Source: Alphaproteobacteria bacterium (GTDB lineage Bacteria; Pseudomonadota; Alphaproteobacteria; Rhodobacterales; Rhodobacteraceae). Taken from it: DNA of 16,056 nt. Below are positions 6,863 through 14,035 of this stretch, one piece after another. The stretch lies in assembly GCA_024277955.1 (NCBI GenBank), contig JAJRUE010000063.1, positions 1 through 16,056 on the forward strand, in the 5' to 3' direction. Made by a program: the position numbers and the translations under genes. Position 1 is the stretch's first letter, and each line of letters begins with the position of its first letter. Under the pieces are notes generated by a model. The model was not told where the DNA came from, did no database searches, and worked only from the letters and a program-made list of their open reading frames with translations.

Positions 6863-7615
6863 ATGAACGACAGCAGCGAAAAAACCACGCATTTCGGGTT
6901 CCGCCAGGTGGCCGAGGACCAGAAGGCCGGGATGGTGCACGGGGTCTTTACCAACGTGGCCAGCAAATACGACATCATGAACGACGTGATGTCGGTTGGG
7001 ATCCACCGCCTCTGGAAAGATGCGATGATGGACTGGCTGGCGCCGCGCAACGGACAGCGGCTGCTGGATGTGGCGGGCGGCACCGGCGACATCGCCTTTC
7101 GGTTCCTGAAACGCGCGCCCCAGGCCAGCGCGGTGGTGCTGGACATGACCGAAAGCATGCTGATCGAGGGCCGCAAGCGGGCCGAGGCCGAACAGCTGGC
7201 CGACCGGCTGGACTGGGTGGTGGGCGATGCGATGGCGCTGCCCTTCGAAGCAAACAGTTTCGACGTTTACACCATTTCCTTCGGCATCCGGAACGTGACC
7301 CGCATCGACGACGCCCTGGCCGAGGCCTATCGCGTCCTGCGCCCCGGCGGCCGTCTGATGGTGCTGGAATTCAGCCAGCTGCCCAACCCGGCAATGCAAA
7401 AGGCCTATGATCTGTATTCCTTCAACGTGATCCCGCGGATGGGCCAGCTGATTGCCGGCGATCGCGACAGCTACCAGTATCTGGTGGAATCGATCCGCAA
7501 GTTTCCCGACCAGGAAAGCTTTGCCGCGATGATCCGCGACGCCGGGTTTGAAAACGTGAAATACCGCAACCTGTCGCTGGGGATCGCGGCGCTGCATTCG
7601 GGCTGGAAGATCTAG
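6863..7615 (+). CDS. ubiE: Ubiquinone biosynthesis C-methyltransferase UbiE
   Basis: UbiE uses S-adenosylmethionine to C-methylate the demethoxy-benzoquinol intermediate of ubiquinone (and demethylmenaquinol where menaquinone is made). In the 250 residues the family block KYDIMNDVMSVGIHRLWKD is at 35-53, the SAM-binding motif I LLDVAGGTGDIAF at 67-79, motif II around VVGDAMALPF (119-128) and the RVLRPGGRLMVLEFS block at 157-171. The C-terminus LHSGWKI is typical. It is the first gene of a plus-strand pair; ubiB begins at the very next base after its stop, so translation is probably coupled. A candidate promoter lies at 6803-6830. Confidence 0.97.
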   Translation: MNDSSEKTTHFGFRQVAEDQKAGMVHGVFTNVASKYDIMNDVMSVGIHRLWKDAMMDWLAPRNGQRLLDVAGGTGDIAFRFLKRAPQASAVVLDMTESMLIEGRKRAEAEQLADRLDWVVGDAMALPFEANSFDVYTISFGIRNVTRIDDALAEAYRVLRPGGRLMVLEFSQLPNPAMQKAYDLYSFNVIPRMGQLIAGDRDSYQYLVESIRKFPDQESFAAMIRDAGFENVKYRNLSLGIAALHSGWKI

Positions 7616-9145
7616 ATGCGCGGTCCGCATAATTTCTGGCGCCTGGTGCGAACCGGGGCGACCATGCAGCGCACCGGCGCGATGAAGGTGGCGCTGGACG
7701 CGATGAACGCGCCGGTATCGCTGCGGGTCGCGGCGCGGATCATCGGCTGGCCCTTTGCCTGGCTGGGCTACAAGGGCGATGAAAGCCAGCCGCCGGTGAC
7801 GCGCGCGCTGACCGCCCTGGGGCCGGCCTACATCAAGTTCGGCCAGATCCTGTCGACCCGCCCCGACGTGGTGGGCGAAGAACTCGCCACCCAGCTTCAG
7901 GTGCTGCAAGACAAGCTGCCGCCCTTTCCGCTCGAGGTGGCCCGCGCCACCGTCGCCGAAGAACTGGGCCGCCCGGTGGACGAAATGTTTTCCGCCTTCA
8001 GCGAACCGGTGGCGGCGGCCTCGATCGCGCAGGTGCACAAGGCGACGCGCGCCAGCGACGGGCGGGCGGTCGCGGTCAAGGTGCTGCGCCCGCGTATCGA
8101 ACAGGCCTTTCAGCGCGACATCGACGCCTTCTATTTCGCGGCTTCGGTGATCGAGTTCCTGTCGCCCGCCTCGCGCCGCCTGCGGCCCACCGACGTGATC
8201 GCGCATTTCGAAAGCGTGGTGACCGGCGAACTTGACCTGCGGCTGGAATCGTCTTCCGCCGCGCTGTTTGCCGAAAACACCAAGGGTGACGCCGGGTTCC
8301 AGGTGCCCGCGGTCGACTGGCAGCTGTCGGGCCGCCGGGTGATGACGCTGGACTGGGGCGAAGGCATCCCGATCCATGACCTCGACGCGATCGACGCCGC
8401 CGGGCACGACCGGAAATCGCTGGCCGCACGGGTGCTGTCGCTGTTTCTCAGCCACGCCCTGCGCGACGGGTTTTTCCATGCGGACATGCACCAGGGCAAC
8501 CTGAAGGTAGCGGAAAACGGCGACATCATCGCGCTTGATTTCGGGATCATGGGGCATATCGACGACTACACGCGCCGGGTCTACGCAGAGATCCTCTACG
8601 GGTTCATCCGCCGCGATTTCCAGCGCGTCGCCGAAGTGCATTTCGAAGCCGGCTACGTCCCCGCCGACCGCGACGTAGATGAATTCGCCCGCGCCCTGCG
8701 CGCTGTGGGTGAACCGATCTTCGGGGCCAGCGCCAACCAGATTTCAATGGCGCGGCTGCTGTCTTATCTGTTCGAGGTGACCGAACGTTTCGGCATGGAA
8801 ACCCGGACCGAGCTGATCTTGCTGCAGCGAACCATGGTGGTGGTCGAAGGCGTCGCCCGGTCCCTGGACCCGGATATCAACATCTGGGACGTGGCCCGCC
8901 CGATCGTCGAACGCTACATTCGCGAAAACCTCGGCCCCGCCGCGCTGGCCCGCGACCTGATCAAGACCGCCCGTGTGCTGTCGCGCTTTGGACCGCGCCT
9001 GCCGGCGCTGGCCGAAGCCGCGCTGATCCGCCAGGCCGCGCCGCCAACGCCAGAGCCCGCGAAATCCACTTTGCCCCCGATTGCCTATGTCGCATTGGGG
9101 GCCGGGGCCACGGCGGCGATCTTCTGGCTATTGCAGGGCCTTTAG
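7616..9145 (+). CDS. ubiB: Ubiquinone biosynthesis protein kinase-like UbiB (ABC1/COQ8 family)
   Basis: UbiB is an atypical protein-kinase-fold ATPase needed for ubiquinone biosynthesis, associated with the inner membrane. The 509 residues carry the family-specific KxGQ motif KFGQ at 74-77, the Ala-rich loop AAASIAQVH (133-141) replacing the kinase glycine loop, the ATP-site Lys155 in VAVKV, the ExD motif ELD at 205-207, the catalytic loop HADMHQGN (288-295) and the metal-binding DFG (308-310). A C-terminal hydrophobic segment IAYVALGAGATAAIFWLLQG at about 488-508 is a likely membrane anchor. The ATG directly abuts the ubiE stop; GGAAG inside the ubiE end is the likely ribosome site. Its last 18 bp overlap the convergent phosphotransferase gene. 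Confidence 0.96.
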   Translation: MRGPHNFWRLVRTGATMQRTGAMKVALDAMNAPVSLRVAARIIGWPFAWLGYKGDESQPPVTRALTALGPAYIKFGQILSTRPDVVGEELATQLQVLQDKLPPFPLEVARATVAEELGRPVDEMFSAFSEPVAAASIAQVHKATRASDGRAVAVKVLRPRIEQAFQRDIDAFYFAASVIEFLSPASRRLRPTDVIAHFESVVTGELDLRLESSSAALFAENTKGDAGFQVPAVDWQLSGRRVMTLDWGEGIPIHDLDAIDAAGHDRKSLAARVLSLFLSHALRDGFFHADMHQGNLKVAENGDIIALDFGIMGHIDDYTRRVYAEILYGFIRRDFQRVAEVHFEAGYVPADRDVDEFARALRAVGEPIFGASANQISMARLLSYLFEVTERFGMETRTELILLQRTMVVVEGVARSLDPDINIWDVARPIVERYIRENLGPAALARDLIKTARVLSRFGPRLPALAEAALIRQAAPPTPEPAKSTLPPIAYVALGAGATAAIFWLLQGL

Positions 9146-10036
9146 CGCGGCCAGTTCCAGCCCCATGCCGGCATCGTATCCCGGCTGACCACGTTCGGCC
9201 TTCCACAGGCAATGCGCCGCCATTCGCCAATGAAACCAAGGGCGTAGCCGCGTCAGCCGATCCACCACCCCGGGGTCCGGATATGCGGCAAGGAAGGCAC
9301 GCTCGGCCGCGGCGTCCAGCGGTGCGCCGGCGTAAACCAGCTGCATCGCCGGGGAAAGAAAGGTTGCAAGATCGTCGCACGGATCGCCCAGCGCCGGGCA
9401 CTGCCAGTCGATCAGCGTAACACCATCGCCGCCAACGATGACATTGCCCGGCGCCGGATCGCCGTGTAGCAGCACTTCGCCCGCTGGTTCGGCCACAGAG
9501 CCGACCGGCATCAGGCCGCGCAGCAGGTCCGCCGTGGGGCTATTGCATTGGTCCAGGATTTCGCGGCCCTGCGCCGCAAGCGCGGCGCTTCCCGATCCGA
9601 CCCGGCGCAGGCCCGCAACCGGGGCCAGCCGATGCAGCTGCACCAGCGCGCGCGCCACGCCGGCAACCGGATCGCCCGGCGTCCAGGCCGACCCGGGAAC
9701 GTGGCGGTAGATCAGACAGGGGCCCACCGGGGTCGCGAGCTCTGCGACCATTTCAGCCGCCAGCCCGGCTGCACGGTCCTTGCCGCCCAGATGCCGCATG
9801 ATCCGAGCCTCGGCCGCAGGATCGTTCGGAAACAATGGGCTGCCGGCGTCAGCGCCATACAGCTTGCAAACCAGGGCGTCCTTTCCCGACCCGATGCGCC
9901 AGATGCGGTTTGTGCGCCCACCGGCCAGCGGCACCCACTCAGCCTGCGCCGCGACCAGGCCGGCATCGACAACAAAGGTTTTCAGGCGCGCCAGATCGGC
10001 CGAGAAAGCGTCGGAAAACGGTAAATCTGTCGGCAT
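9128..10036 (-). CDS. APH/choline-kinase-fold phosphotransferase
   Basis: A small-molecule kinase of the aminoglycoside phosphotransferase (APH) superfamily, 302 residues from the preferred ATG at 10036 (an ATG at 10057 would add seven residues). Visible features are a nucleotide-binding Lys58 (LVCKLY), the catalytic loop HGDPAPGN at 191-198 with the usual Asp and Asn, and LIDWQ (208-212) in place of the kinase DFG. The layout LIDW..PALGDPCDDLATFL is common to choline/ethanolamine kinase-like and thiamine kinase-like members, so a choline, amino-sugar or thiamine substrate is possible; an antibiotic-resistance role is not supported by context. It lies 63 bp downstream of flgD on the same strand but shows no flagellar link. 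Its stop is inside the 3' end of ubiB (9128-9145 shared). Confidence 0.85.
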   Translation of the reverse strand: MPTDLPFSDAFSADLARLKTFVVDAGLVAAQAEWVPLAGGRTNRIWRIGSGKDALVCKLYGADAGSPLFPNDPAAEARIMRHLGGKDRAAGLAAEMVAELATPVGPCLIYRHVPGSAWTPGDPVAGVARALVQLHRLAPVAGLRRVGSGSAALAAQGREILDQCNSPTADLLRGLMPVGSVAEPAGEVLLHGDPAPGNVIVGGDGVTLIDWQCPALGDPCDDLATFLSPAMQLVYAGAPLDAAAERAFLAAYPDPGVVDRLTRLRPWFHWRMAAHCLWKAERGQPGYDAGMGLELAALKALQ

Positions 10037-10099
10037 GGTCCGCGCCCCCGGTTGCACCGCGCGAACCTAGGGGGCGATCAGGACCGCCGCAAGCCTGCT

Positions 10100-10795
10100 T
10101 CAGCCGGCGGGTACGCGCAGCGCCGATACCCCCGCGGCGGGAACTTCGCTGCCGCCCTGAAGGATGACCGACAGCTTGCCATCGACAAACCTGGCTTCCT
10201 GAACCAGGGCGTAGACCTGCGCCAGGTCGGTCCCGATGGGCTTGCCATCCTTCATGCTGGCCACCGTGAACGTGTATTTTCCCGACGGCAGTGGTTGACC
10301 GTTGCCATCAGTGCCCGCCCAAACCAACGACCCCGAGGCAGGGTCGATCGGCTGCCTCCCCACGACCGTGCCCGATTCGTCGGTGACAACCAGGGTTGCC
10401 GCATCGGCGGTCGCGGCGGTGGTCGGATAGATCGTGATCGGTGTCCCGTCGAACTGCGCAGGCGCGGCGACGCGCGCCTCCATACCCACCCAGCCGGCGA
10501 CCTGCGCCAGACCCATCGCGCCGATCTGCTGACCCAGCGTCGTCAACAGATCATTGGTGCGCACCTGTTGTTCGACCCCGGAAAACGTGGCCAGTTGAAC
10601 CGCGTAATCCGCCGAATCGATCGGGTTGAGCGGATCCTGGTTCTGCATCTGCACGGTCATCATCCTGAGAAACGTCTCAAAATCGGAACTGACCGCCGGC
10701 CTGCCGCCGGTGCTGCCGCCGGGGTCTTGCGCCAAGGTCTGCACCTGGGGCGTGGTCGCGCCGCCATTCCCGGCCGCGAGGGGGAGAAGGTTCAT
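10100..10795 (-). CDS. flgD: Flagellar hook assembly (hook cap) protein FlgD
   Basis: FlgD caps the growing hook and guides FlgE polymerisation outside the cell. The 231-residue protein has the conserved N-terminal block FETFLRMMTVQMQNQDPLNP (39-58), followed by a QLATFSGVEQQ segment (67-77), then a low-identity beta-rich half with the TDGNGQPLPSGKYTFTV stretch typical of the FlgD Ig-like domain. There is no cleavable signal peptide, as expected for a type III export substrate. The ATG follows fliK by 11 bp; its TAGGAGC ribosome site overlaps the fliK stop codon, pointing to translational coupling with fliK. Confidence 0.95.
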   Translation of the reverse strand: MNLLPLAAGNGGATTPQVQTLAQDPGGSTGGRPAVSSDFETFLRMMTVQMQNQDPLNPIDSADYAVQLATFSGVEQQVRTNDLLTTLGQQIGAMGLAQVAGWVGMEARVAAPAQFDGTPITIYPTTAATADAATLVVTDESGTVVGRQPIDPASGSLVWAGTDGNGQPLPSGKYTFTVASMKDGKPIGTDLAQVYALVQEARFVDGKLSVILQGGSEVPAAGVSALRVPAG

Positions 10796-10806
10796 TTTTC
10801 GTGCTC

Positions 10807-13077
10807 CTAAAGCCTTATGTCTACGCCAGATTTCGTTCGCACCGGGGCCGCGCGCGCAACCGGTTCTGCCTCGACCGGTGGCGCCGGTGTGCTGTCGCTA
10901 CGGCTTTCGGGGCCCGTGGTTTCCTGCCGCGATCCGTCGGCCCCCGCCTGATCCTGCCCGGCGAACCCGAAGCTCAGTTCCTGATAGCCGACATCCCGCA
11001 GGCCCGCGGCCAGCTGTTCGATGTTTCGGCGCAGCATGTCTAACGTCTCGGCGCGTTCTGCGGTGACCAGAACCGCCATCGACCCGTCGCGCGATTCAAG
11101 CCGCAACCGCACGTGGCCGAGTTCCTCCGGGTTCAGCCGCAGTTCCACGGGGCCGTCGGCCAGACCAACCGCGGCGGTCGTGATTTGCTGAACCAGCCGC
11201 GGCGCAAGGATATTCGCCTGTGCACGGTTCGCCGCCGCGGTCGCGTGCCCCGGGCGCAGGGATCCGATCTCCGGCGCGGTGCCGACCGGATCGGCGTCTA
11301 GCGCCAGCGGGTCGCGGTCCAACGCGTCGCGCGCGCGTTGGAACAGATCGCCGTTCTGCAACCCGGCAGAGCTTTGCCCCGGAACACCGAATGTGCCCTG
11401 AGGTTGCGGCGCGACGGGCACCCCGGCGCCAACCTTGATCGGCGTTTGTGCCGGTGCCGACGGTGCTTCCTGGTCTCTTGTCGGCATCGGGCTTTGCGAT
11501 GTATTTTCGCCGCCCGCGCGCCAGGAAACCGCGGCATCGACCGGACCCGCGTTCACGCCCGCCGGTTTTGGCGGTTGGTTGACTGGCTGGCCAAGTCCAA
11601 TGGCCTGAGCCGGCGCTGCTGGCATGCGTTCGGACGGTGTATTCTGCGACGTTGTGCCTGTCCGGGCTGCCTTTTTGCCCAGTGGCAAGGACGCATCCTG
11701 ACGGGCACCGAGGTTACCCGCCAGCATTCCTGGAAGACCGGTCGCTGCGCGGCTACCCGATGCCACAACTGGCGAGCCGTTTTCCGCCCCTTGTTGCGCA
11801 GCCCGTGCGCTTGGCCCGAGACCGCCAGGTCCGGGTTCGGACCCGCGTTCCGACCGCCCGAAGGCGGGTTTAAGATCGCTCGGCATGGCCACTTCTCTCG
11901 CCGGCATGCGACTATCGGCCTTGCGCCCGCCGGCCACGCCATCTATCGGGTTCGGGGTGCTCACCACCGCGCGATCTTCCTTTGCCATGCGGTCTGCCGT
12001 CTTGTTCGCCCCGTCGAGACCCGGTTCGGGGACATATTCTGCTCGATTCTCCGCCGCACCAACGCTCGGCTCGCCGCCCGTGGTAACCGAGACCAAGGGG
12101 ACTAACGGGCCACCGCTCACCTTGCGCTGTGCGTTTCGCGTGGACCGATCCGAGACCTTTCCGGTGTCGCCCTCCGCAAGGTTGCGGGCGCTCAATTCAG
12201 CGCTGACCAAACCGCCAACGCTCGTGCCGCCCGTGTTCAATGCGGGCGCTGCTGCCCATGCTGGCCGCGCCAGTGGCTGACCCACCGGCACAGCACCCCT
12301 GTCCGAGCGAGCCGCGCCGTTTGCCGCGTTTTCGGCCTGGGCCGGCACAGCCGCGTCCTTTGCCGATTCGCCATCGCCAACACGAACCATCGCCGGTTCA
12401 TTGCTTGGCGCTATTGGCGTTTTCTGGAGTTGGGCGGTCGACGCGAGGGGTGCGCCCTTCCCAGAGAACCCGGCACCGATACCCTCGTCGTCTCCTTGTT
12501 CCGCCATGAACCCCGTGGCATGCGCAGCCTTTTCTGTCGCGACCGACCGCACGCTGGTGGGAGTCACACCGTCTTGCGTTGATACCGAATCACGAGGTGT
12601 TTCTCGAACGCTGCCAGTCTGCGAATCCGACGCAGGGTCCAGCGCCGAGCTATCGCCAACCTGGACTGCGGCGCTTGCGGTCACGGCCTGCGACAGGACC
12701 AGCCCCGCCTGCCCCGGCATACCATCCCGGTCACGGCCTGCATCACCTTTTCTGCTCGCATCACCGCTGCGATCACTGGCCCCGTTGGCGCCCTCATTCA
12801 ACGGAGTCTCCCTCGAATCGCTGACATCCACGAGGGGCGAACTGGCCAACGCAAACGCTTGCGCCGACTTCCTTTCGTTGGCCGACTGGTCCGCCAGCCC
12901 GAACCCATCAGGCACCAGCCCTCCGTCGCCGCCAACACCCGATTCGCCAGTGTCGGGTCCGTCAGCCATCGCGCCATCCACAAACCCGGCAAACCCAGGA
13001 GTTGCGACCTCGGCATTCGTTTTGGGCACTGTCAAAGGGCCGGTTCGCCCTGCCGCAATCTGGTTTTCTAAGATCAT
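10807..13077 (-). CDS. fliK: Flagellar hook-length control protein FliK
   Basis: FliK measures the hook and switches the export apparatus from hook to filament substrates. Only the C-terminal domain is well conserved: VELRLNPEELGHVRLRLESR from residue 644, then the helical stretch LDMLRRNIEQLAAGLRDVGY, matching the Flg_hook (FliK C-terminal) family. The first 640 residues are Gly/Ala/Pro/Ser-rich, low in hydrophobics and probably disordered, as expected of a secreted ruler. At 756 residues it is much longer than the enterobacterial FliK of about 400. The C-terminal tail after residue 710 is also low-complexity. The start follows GGATGGATC as a possible ribosome site. It is divergent from the rod-binding gene and leads the fliK-flgD unit. 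Confidence 0.88.
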   Translation of the reverse strand: MILENQIAAGRTGPLTVPKTNAEVATPGFAGFVDGAMADGPDTGESGVGGDGGLVPDGFGLADQSANERKSAQAFALASSPLVDVSDSRETPLNEGANGASDRSGDASRKGDAGRDRDGMPGQAGLVLSQAVTASAAVQVGDSSALDPASDSQTGSVRETPRDSVSTQDGVTPTSVRSVATEKAAHATGFMAEQGDDEGIGAGFSGKGAPLASTAQLQKTPIAPSNEPAMVRVGDGESAKDAAVPAQAENAANGAARSDRGAVPVGQPLARPAWAAAPALNTGGTSVGGLVSAELSARNLAEGDTGKVSDRSTRNAQRKVSGGPLVPLVSVTTGGEPSVGAAENRAEYVPEPGLDGANKTADRMAKEDRAVVSTPNPIDGVAGGRKADSRMPAREVAMPSDLKPAFGRSERGSEPGPGGLGPSARAAQQGAENGSPVVASGSRAATGLPGMLAGNLGARQDASLPLGKKAARTGTTSQNTPSERMPAAPAQAIGLGQPVNQPPKPAGVNAGPVDAAVSWRAGGENTSQSPMPTRDQEAPSAPAQTPIKVGAGVPVAPQPQGTFGVPGQSSAGLQNGDLFQRARDALDRDPLALDADPVGTAPEIGSLRPGHATAAANRAQANILAPRLVQQITTAAVGLADGPVELRLNPEELGHVRLRLESRDGSMAVLVTAERAETLDMLRRNIEQLAAGLRDVGYQELSFGFAGQDQAGADGSRQETTGPESRSDSTPAPPVEAEPVARAAPVRTKSGVDIRL

Positions 13078-13187
13078 GATCCATCCGCGAGTTCTTCGCT
13101 GTCGGAATCACCTTGGCGCAATTTGGTTACCGCTTTTTTACCGTTCTGGCCCCATAACGAGAAAACTGCACTTAATTCGAGAAAACC
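13078..13187. promoter_or_regulatory. Divergent flagellar regulatory region (fliK / rod-binding gene)
   Basis: The 110-bp spacer must hold both outward promoters. Two elements stand out. TTAC occurs at 13127-13130 and 13138-13141, giving TTAC-N7-TTAC, the spacing of a CtrA site (TTAA-N7-TTAA) with the fourth base changed. CGAGAAAAC is repeated at 13158-13166 and 13178-13186, exactly 20 bp apart. A CATAAC at 13153-13158 could be a rightward -10. The assignment of CtrA is an inference. Confidence 0.4.
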
Positions 13188-13475
13188 ATGATCGAGACCT
13201 CTGCAATCGGCGCAACACCGCAAAAACCGCTTGAACGGCGTGACAAGGCGCTGTGGGATGCCGCCCAGAAACTCGAGGCGAACTTCCTCGCGGAAATGCT
13301 GAAATCCGCCGGCTTGGGGGAATCCCGCGGCGAGTTTGGCGGTGGGTCCGGAGAGGACCAGTTCGCGTCGTTCCTGCGCAACGCCCAGGCGGATCTGATC
13401 GTGAAAAAAGGCGGGGTCGGTCTGGCCGAATCGCTTTTTCAAGCTCTGAAGGATCGGGCAGATGGGACTACTTAA
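13188..13475 (+). CDS. Rod-binding protein (FlgJ N-terminal domain / CheL type)
   Basis: The 95-residue protein corresponds to the rod-binding half of FlgJ alone, with no muramidase domain; in alphaproteobacteria such stand-alone versions are known, and the Caulobacter one is named CheL. The domain spans about 24-88, with the conserved stretch AQKLEANFLAEMLKSAGLG (26-44), then EFGGGSGEDQFASFL (49-63) and GGVGLAESLFQAL (75-87). It is expected to help assemble the periplasmic rod; peptidoglycan cleavage must come from another enzyme. The start has only a weak ribosome site (GAG within the direct repeat). The downstream FlgN-like gene overlaps its last 14 bp. Confidence 0.9.
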   Translation: MIETSAIGATPQKPLERRDKALWDAAQKLEANFLAEMLKSAGLGESRGEFGGGSGEDQFASFLRNAQADLIVKKGGVGLAESLFQALKDRADGTT

Positions 13476-13812
13476 ACGTCAGGATCATCTGGACGCTCTG
13501 GAAGATGTCCTGGACCAGGAACGCCAGGCGATCCTGGCCGGGCGTTTCGATATTCTGGCCCGCCTGATGGCAGAAAAATCCCGGCTCGTGGACCATGCGC
13601 ATGCGTCGGCGCGGCCGGATCTCTTGATCCGGGTGCGTGACAAGGCCACGCGCAATCAGGCGCTCTTGCAGGCCGCATCCCAAGGCGTGCGTGCCGTAAG
13701 CAACCGCCTGTCGCGCCAGGAAACGCGCGCGAAACCACTGCAGACCTATGATCGGAACGGGCGGCGCCTTGGTGGTGAACCTGCGGCATCCGGTCTGGAA
13801 AAGCGCGCCTGA
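13462..13812 (+). CDS. FlgN-like flagellar export chaperone
   Basis: A 116-residue, charged and mostly helical protein. The opening LDALEDVLDQERQAILAGRFDILARLMAEKSRLVD resembles the N-terminal helical hairpin of FlgN, the chaperone of the hook-filament junction proteins FlgK and FlgL. The C-terminal tail (RSxQETRAKPLQTYDRNGRRL-like) is the expected substrate-binding end and includes a TYDRNG motif seen in alphaproteobacterial members. It overlaps the rod-binding gene by 14 bp, with an AAGGA ribosome site at 13449-13453, so the two are translationally coupled. FlgN family identity is low in general; another small flagellar coiled-coil protein cannot be excluded. Confidence 0.75.
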   Translation: MGLLKRQDHLDALEDVLDQERQAILAGRFDILARLMAEKSRLVDHAHASARPDLLIRVRDKATRNQALLQAASQGVRAVSNRLSRQETRAKPLQTYDRNGRRLGGEPAASGLEKRA

Positions 13813-14035
13813 CACCGGGACGAACCGTTTGCCGGAATTTTTCTTCAAATTTCTTCCATTAGCCCCCATCGCGTTAGCCTTCCCTTAGCGAATCCCCTTC
13901 TAGATTTGCCCTGCACCTGGATGGGTGGCGCGGTCGGGCAATGCCCGGAACCCCGCAGCGTCAGAATGGCTCTCGGACGCCGTCATGCGGCGACAACACA
14001 CCGGCGTAAAAGCGCCGTTTGACAGAGGAACTAAC
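13813..14035 (+). promoter_or_regulatory. Flagellin promoter and structured leader region
   Basis: The 223-bp gap before fliC has an AT-rich upstream half and a hairpin-rich downstream half. TTAGC occurs three times, at 13859, 13874 and 13885; the last two form TTAG-N7-TTAG, a CtrA-like spacing. TAGATT at 13901-13906 is a possible -10, 12 bp after the second half-site. Downstream, CGGGC/GCCCG (13935-13939 with 13943-13947), CGCCG/CGGCG (13978-13982 with 13988-13992) and CGGCGT/GCGCCG (14002-14007 with 14012-14017, AAAA loop) can form three hairpins in the leader. No convincing sigma28 promoter was found. Confidence 0.45.
14024..14030 (+). promoter_or_regulatory. fliC ribosome binding site
   Basis: AGAGGAA, 5 nt before the ATG at 14036. 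It lies only 6 nt downstream of the last leader hairpin and excludes the in-frame upstream ATGs at 13925 and 13985 as the main start. Confidence 0.85.

Noticed and set aside
6722..8641. 639-codon open frame on the minus strand opposite ubiE-ubiB
   Set aside because: It is antisense to two well-recognised genes, has a composition typical of GC-rich shadow frames (His/Arg/Gln/Pro-rich), and shows no domain.
9128..10036. Aminoglycoside resistance gene
   Set aside because: The fold is APH-like, but it sits in a stable core neighbourhood without mobile elements, and the motifs are shared with choline and thiamine kinase-like enzymes.
12401..13234. 277-codon plus-strand frame opposite the fliK N-terminal half
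   Set aside because: Ser/Pro/Ala-rich shadow frame. The fliK frame is uninterrupted over 2.2 kb and ends in a real FliK domain. Because the fliK N-terminal half is itself poorly conserved, I checked for an alternative gene here and found no motif.
13925..14035. Upstream in-frame extension of flagellin from ATG 13925 or 13985
   Set aside because: Flagellins begin at the MSSILTN segment, the AGAGGAA site sits just before ATG 14036, and the extension overlaps the hairpin-rich leader.
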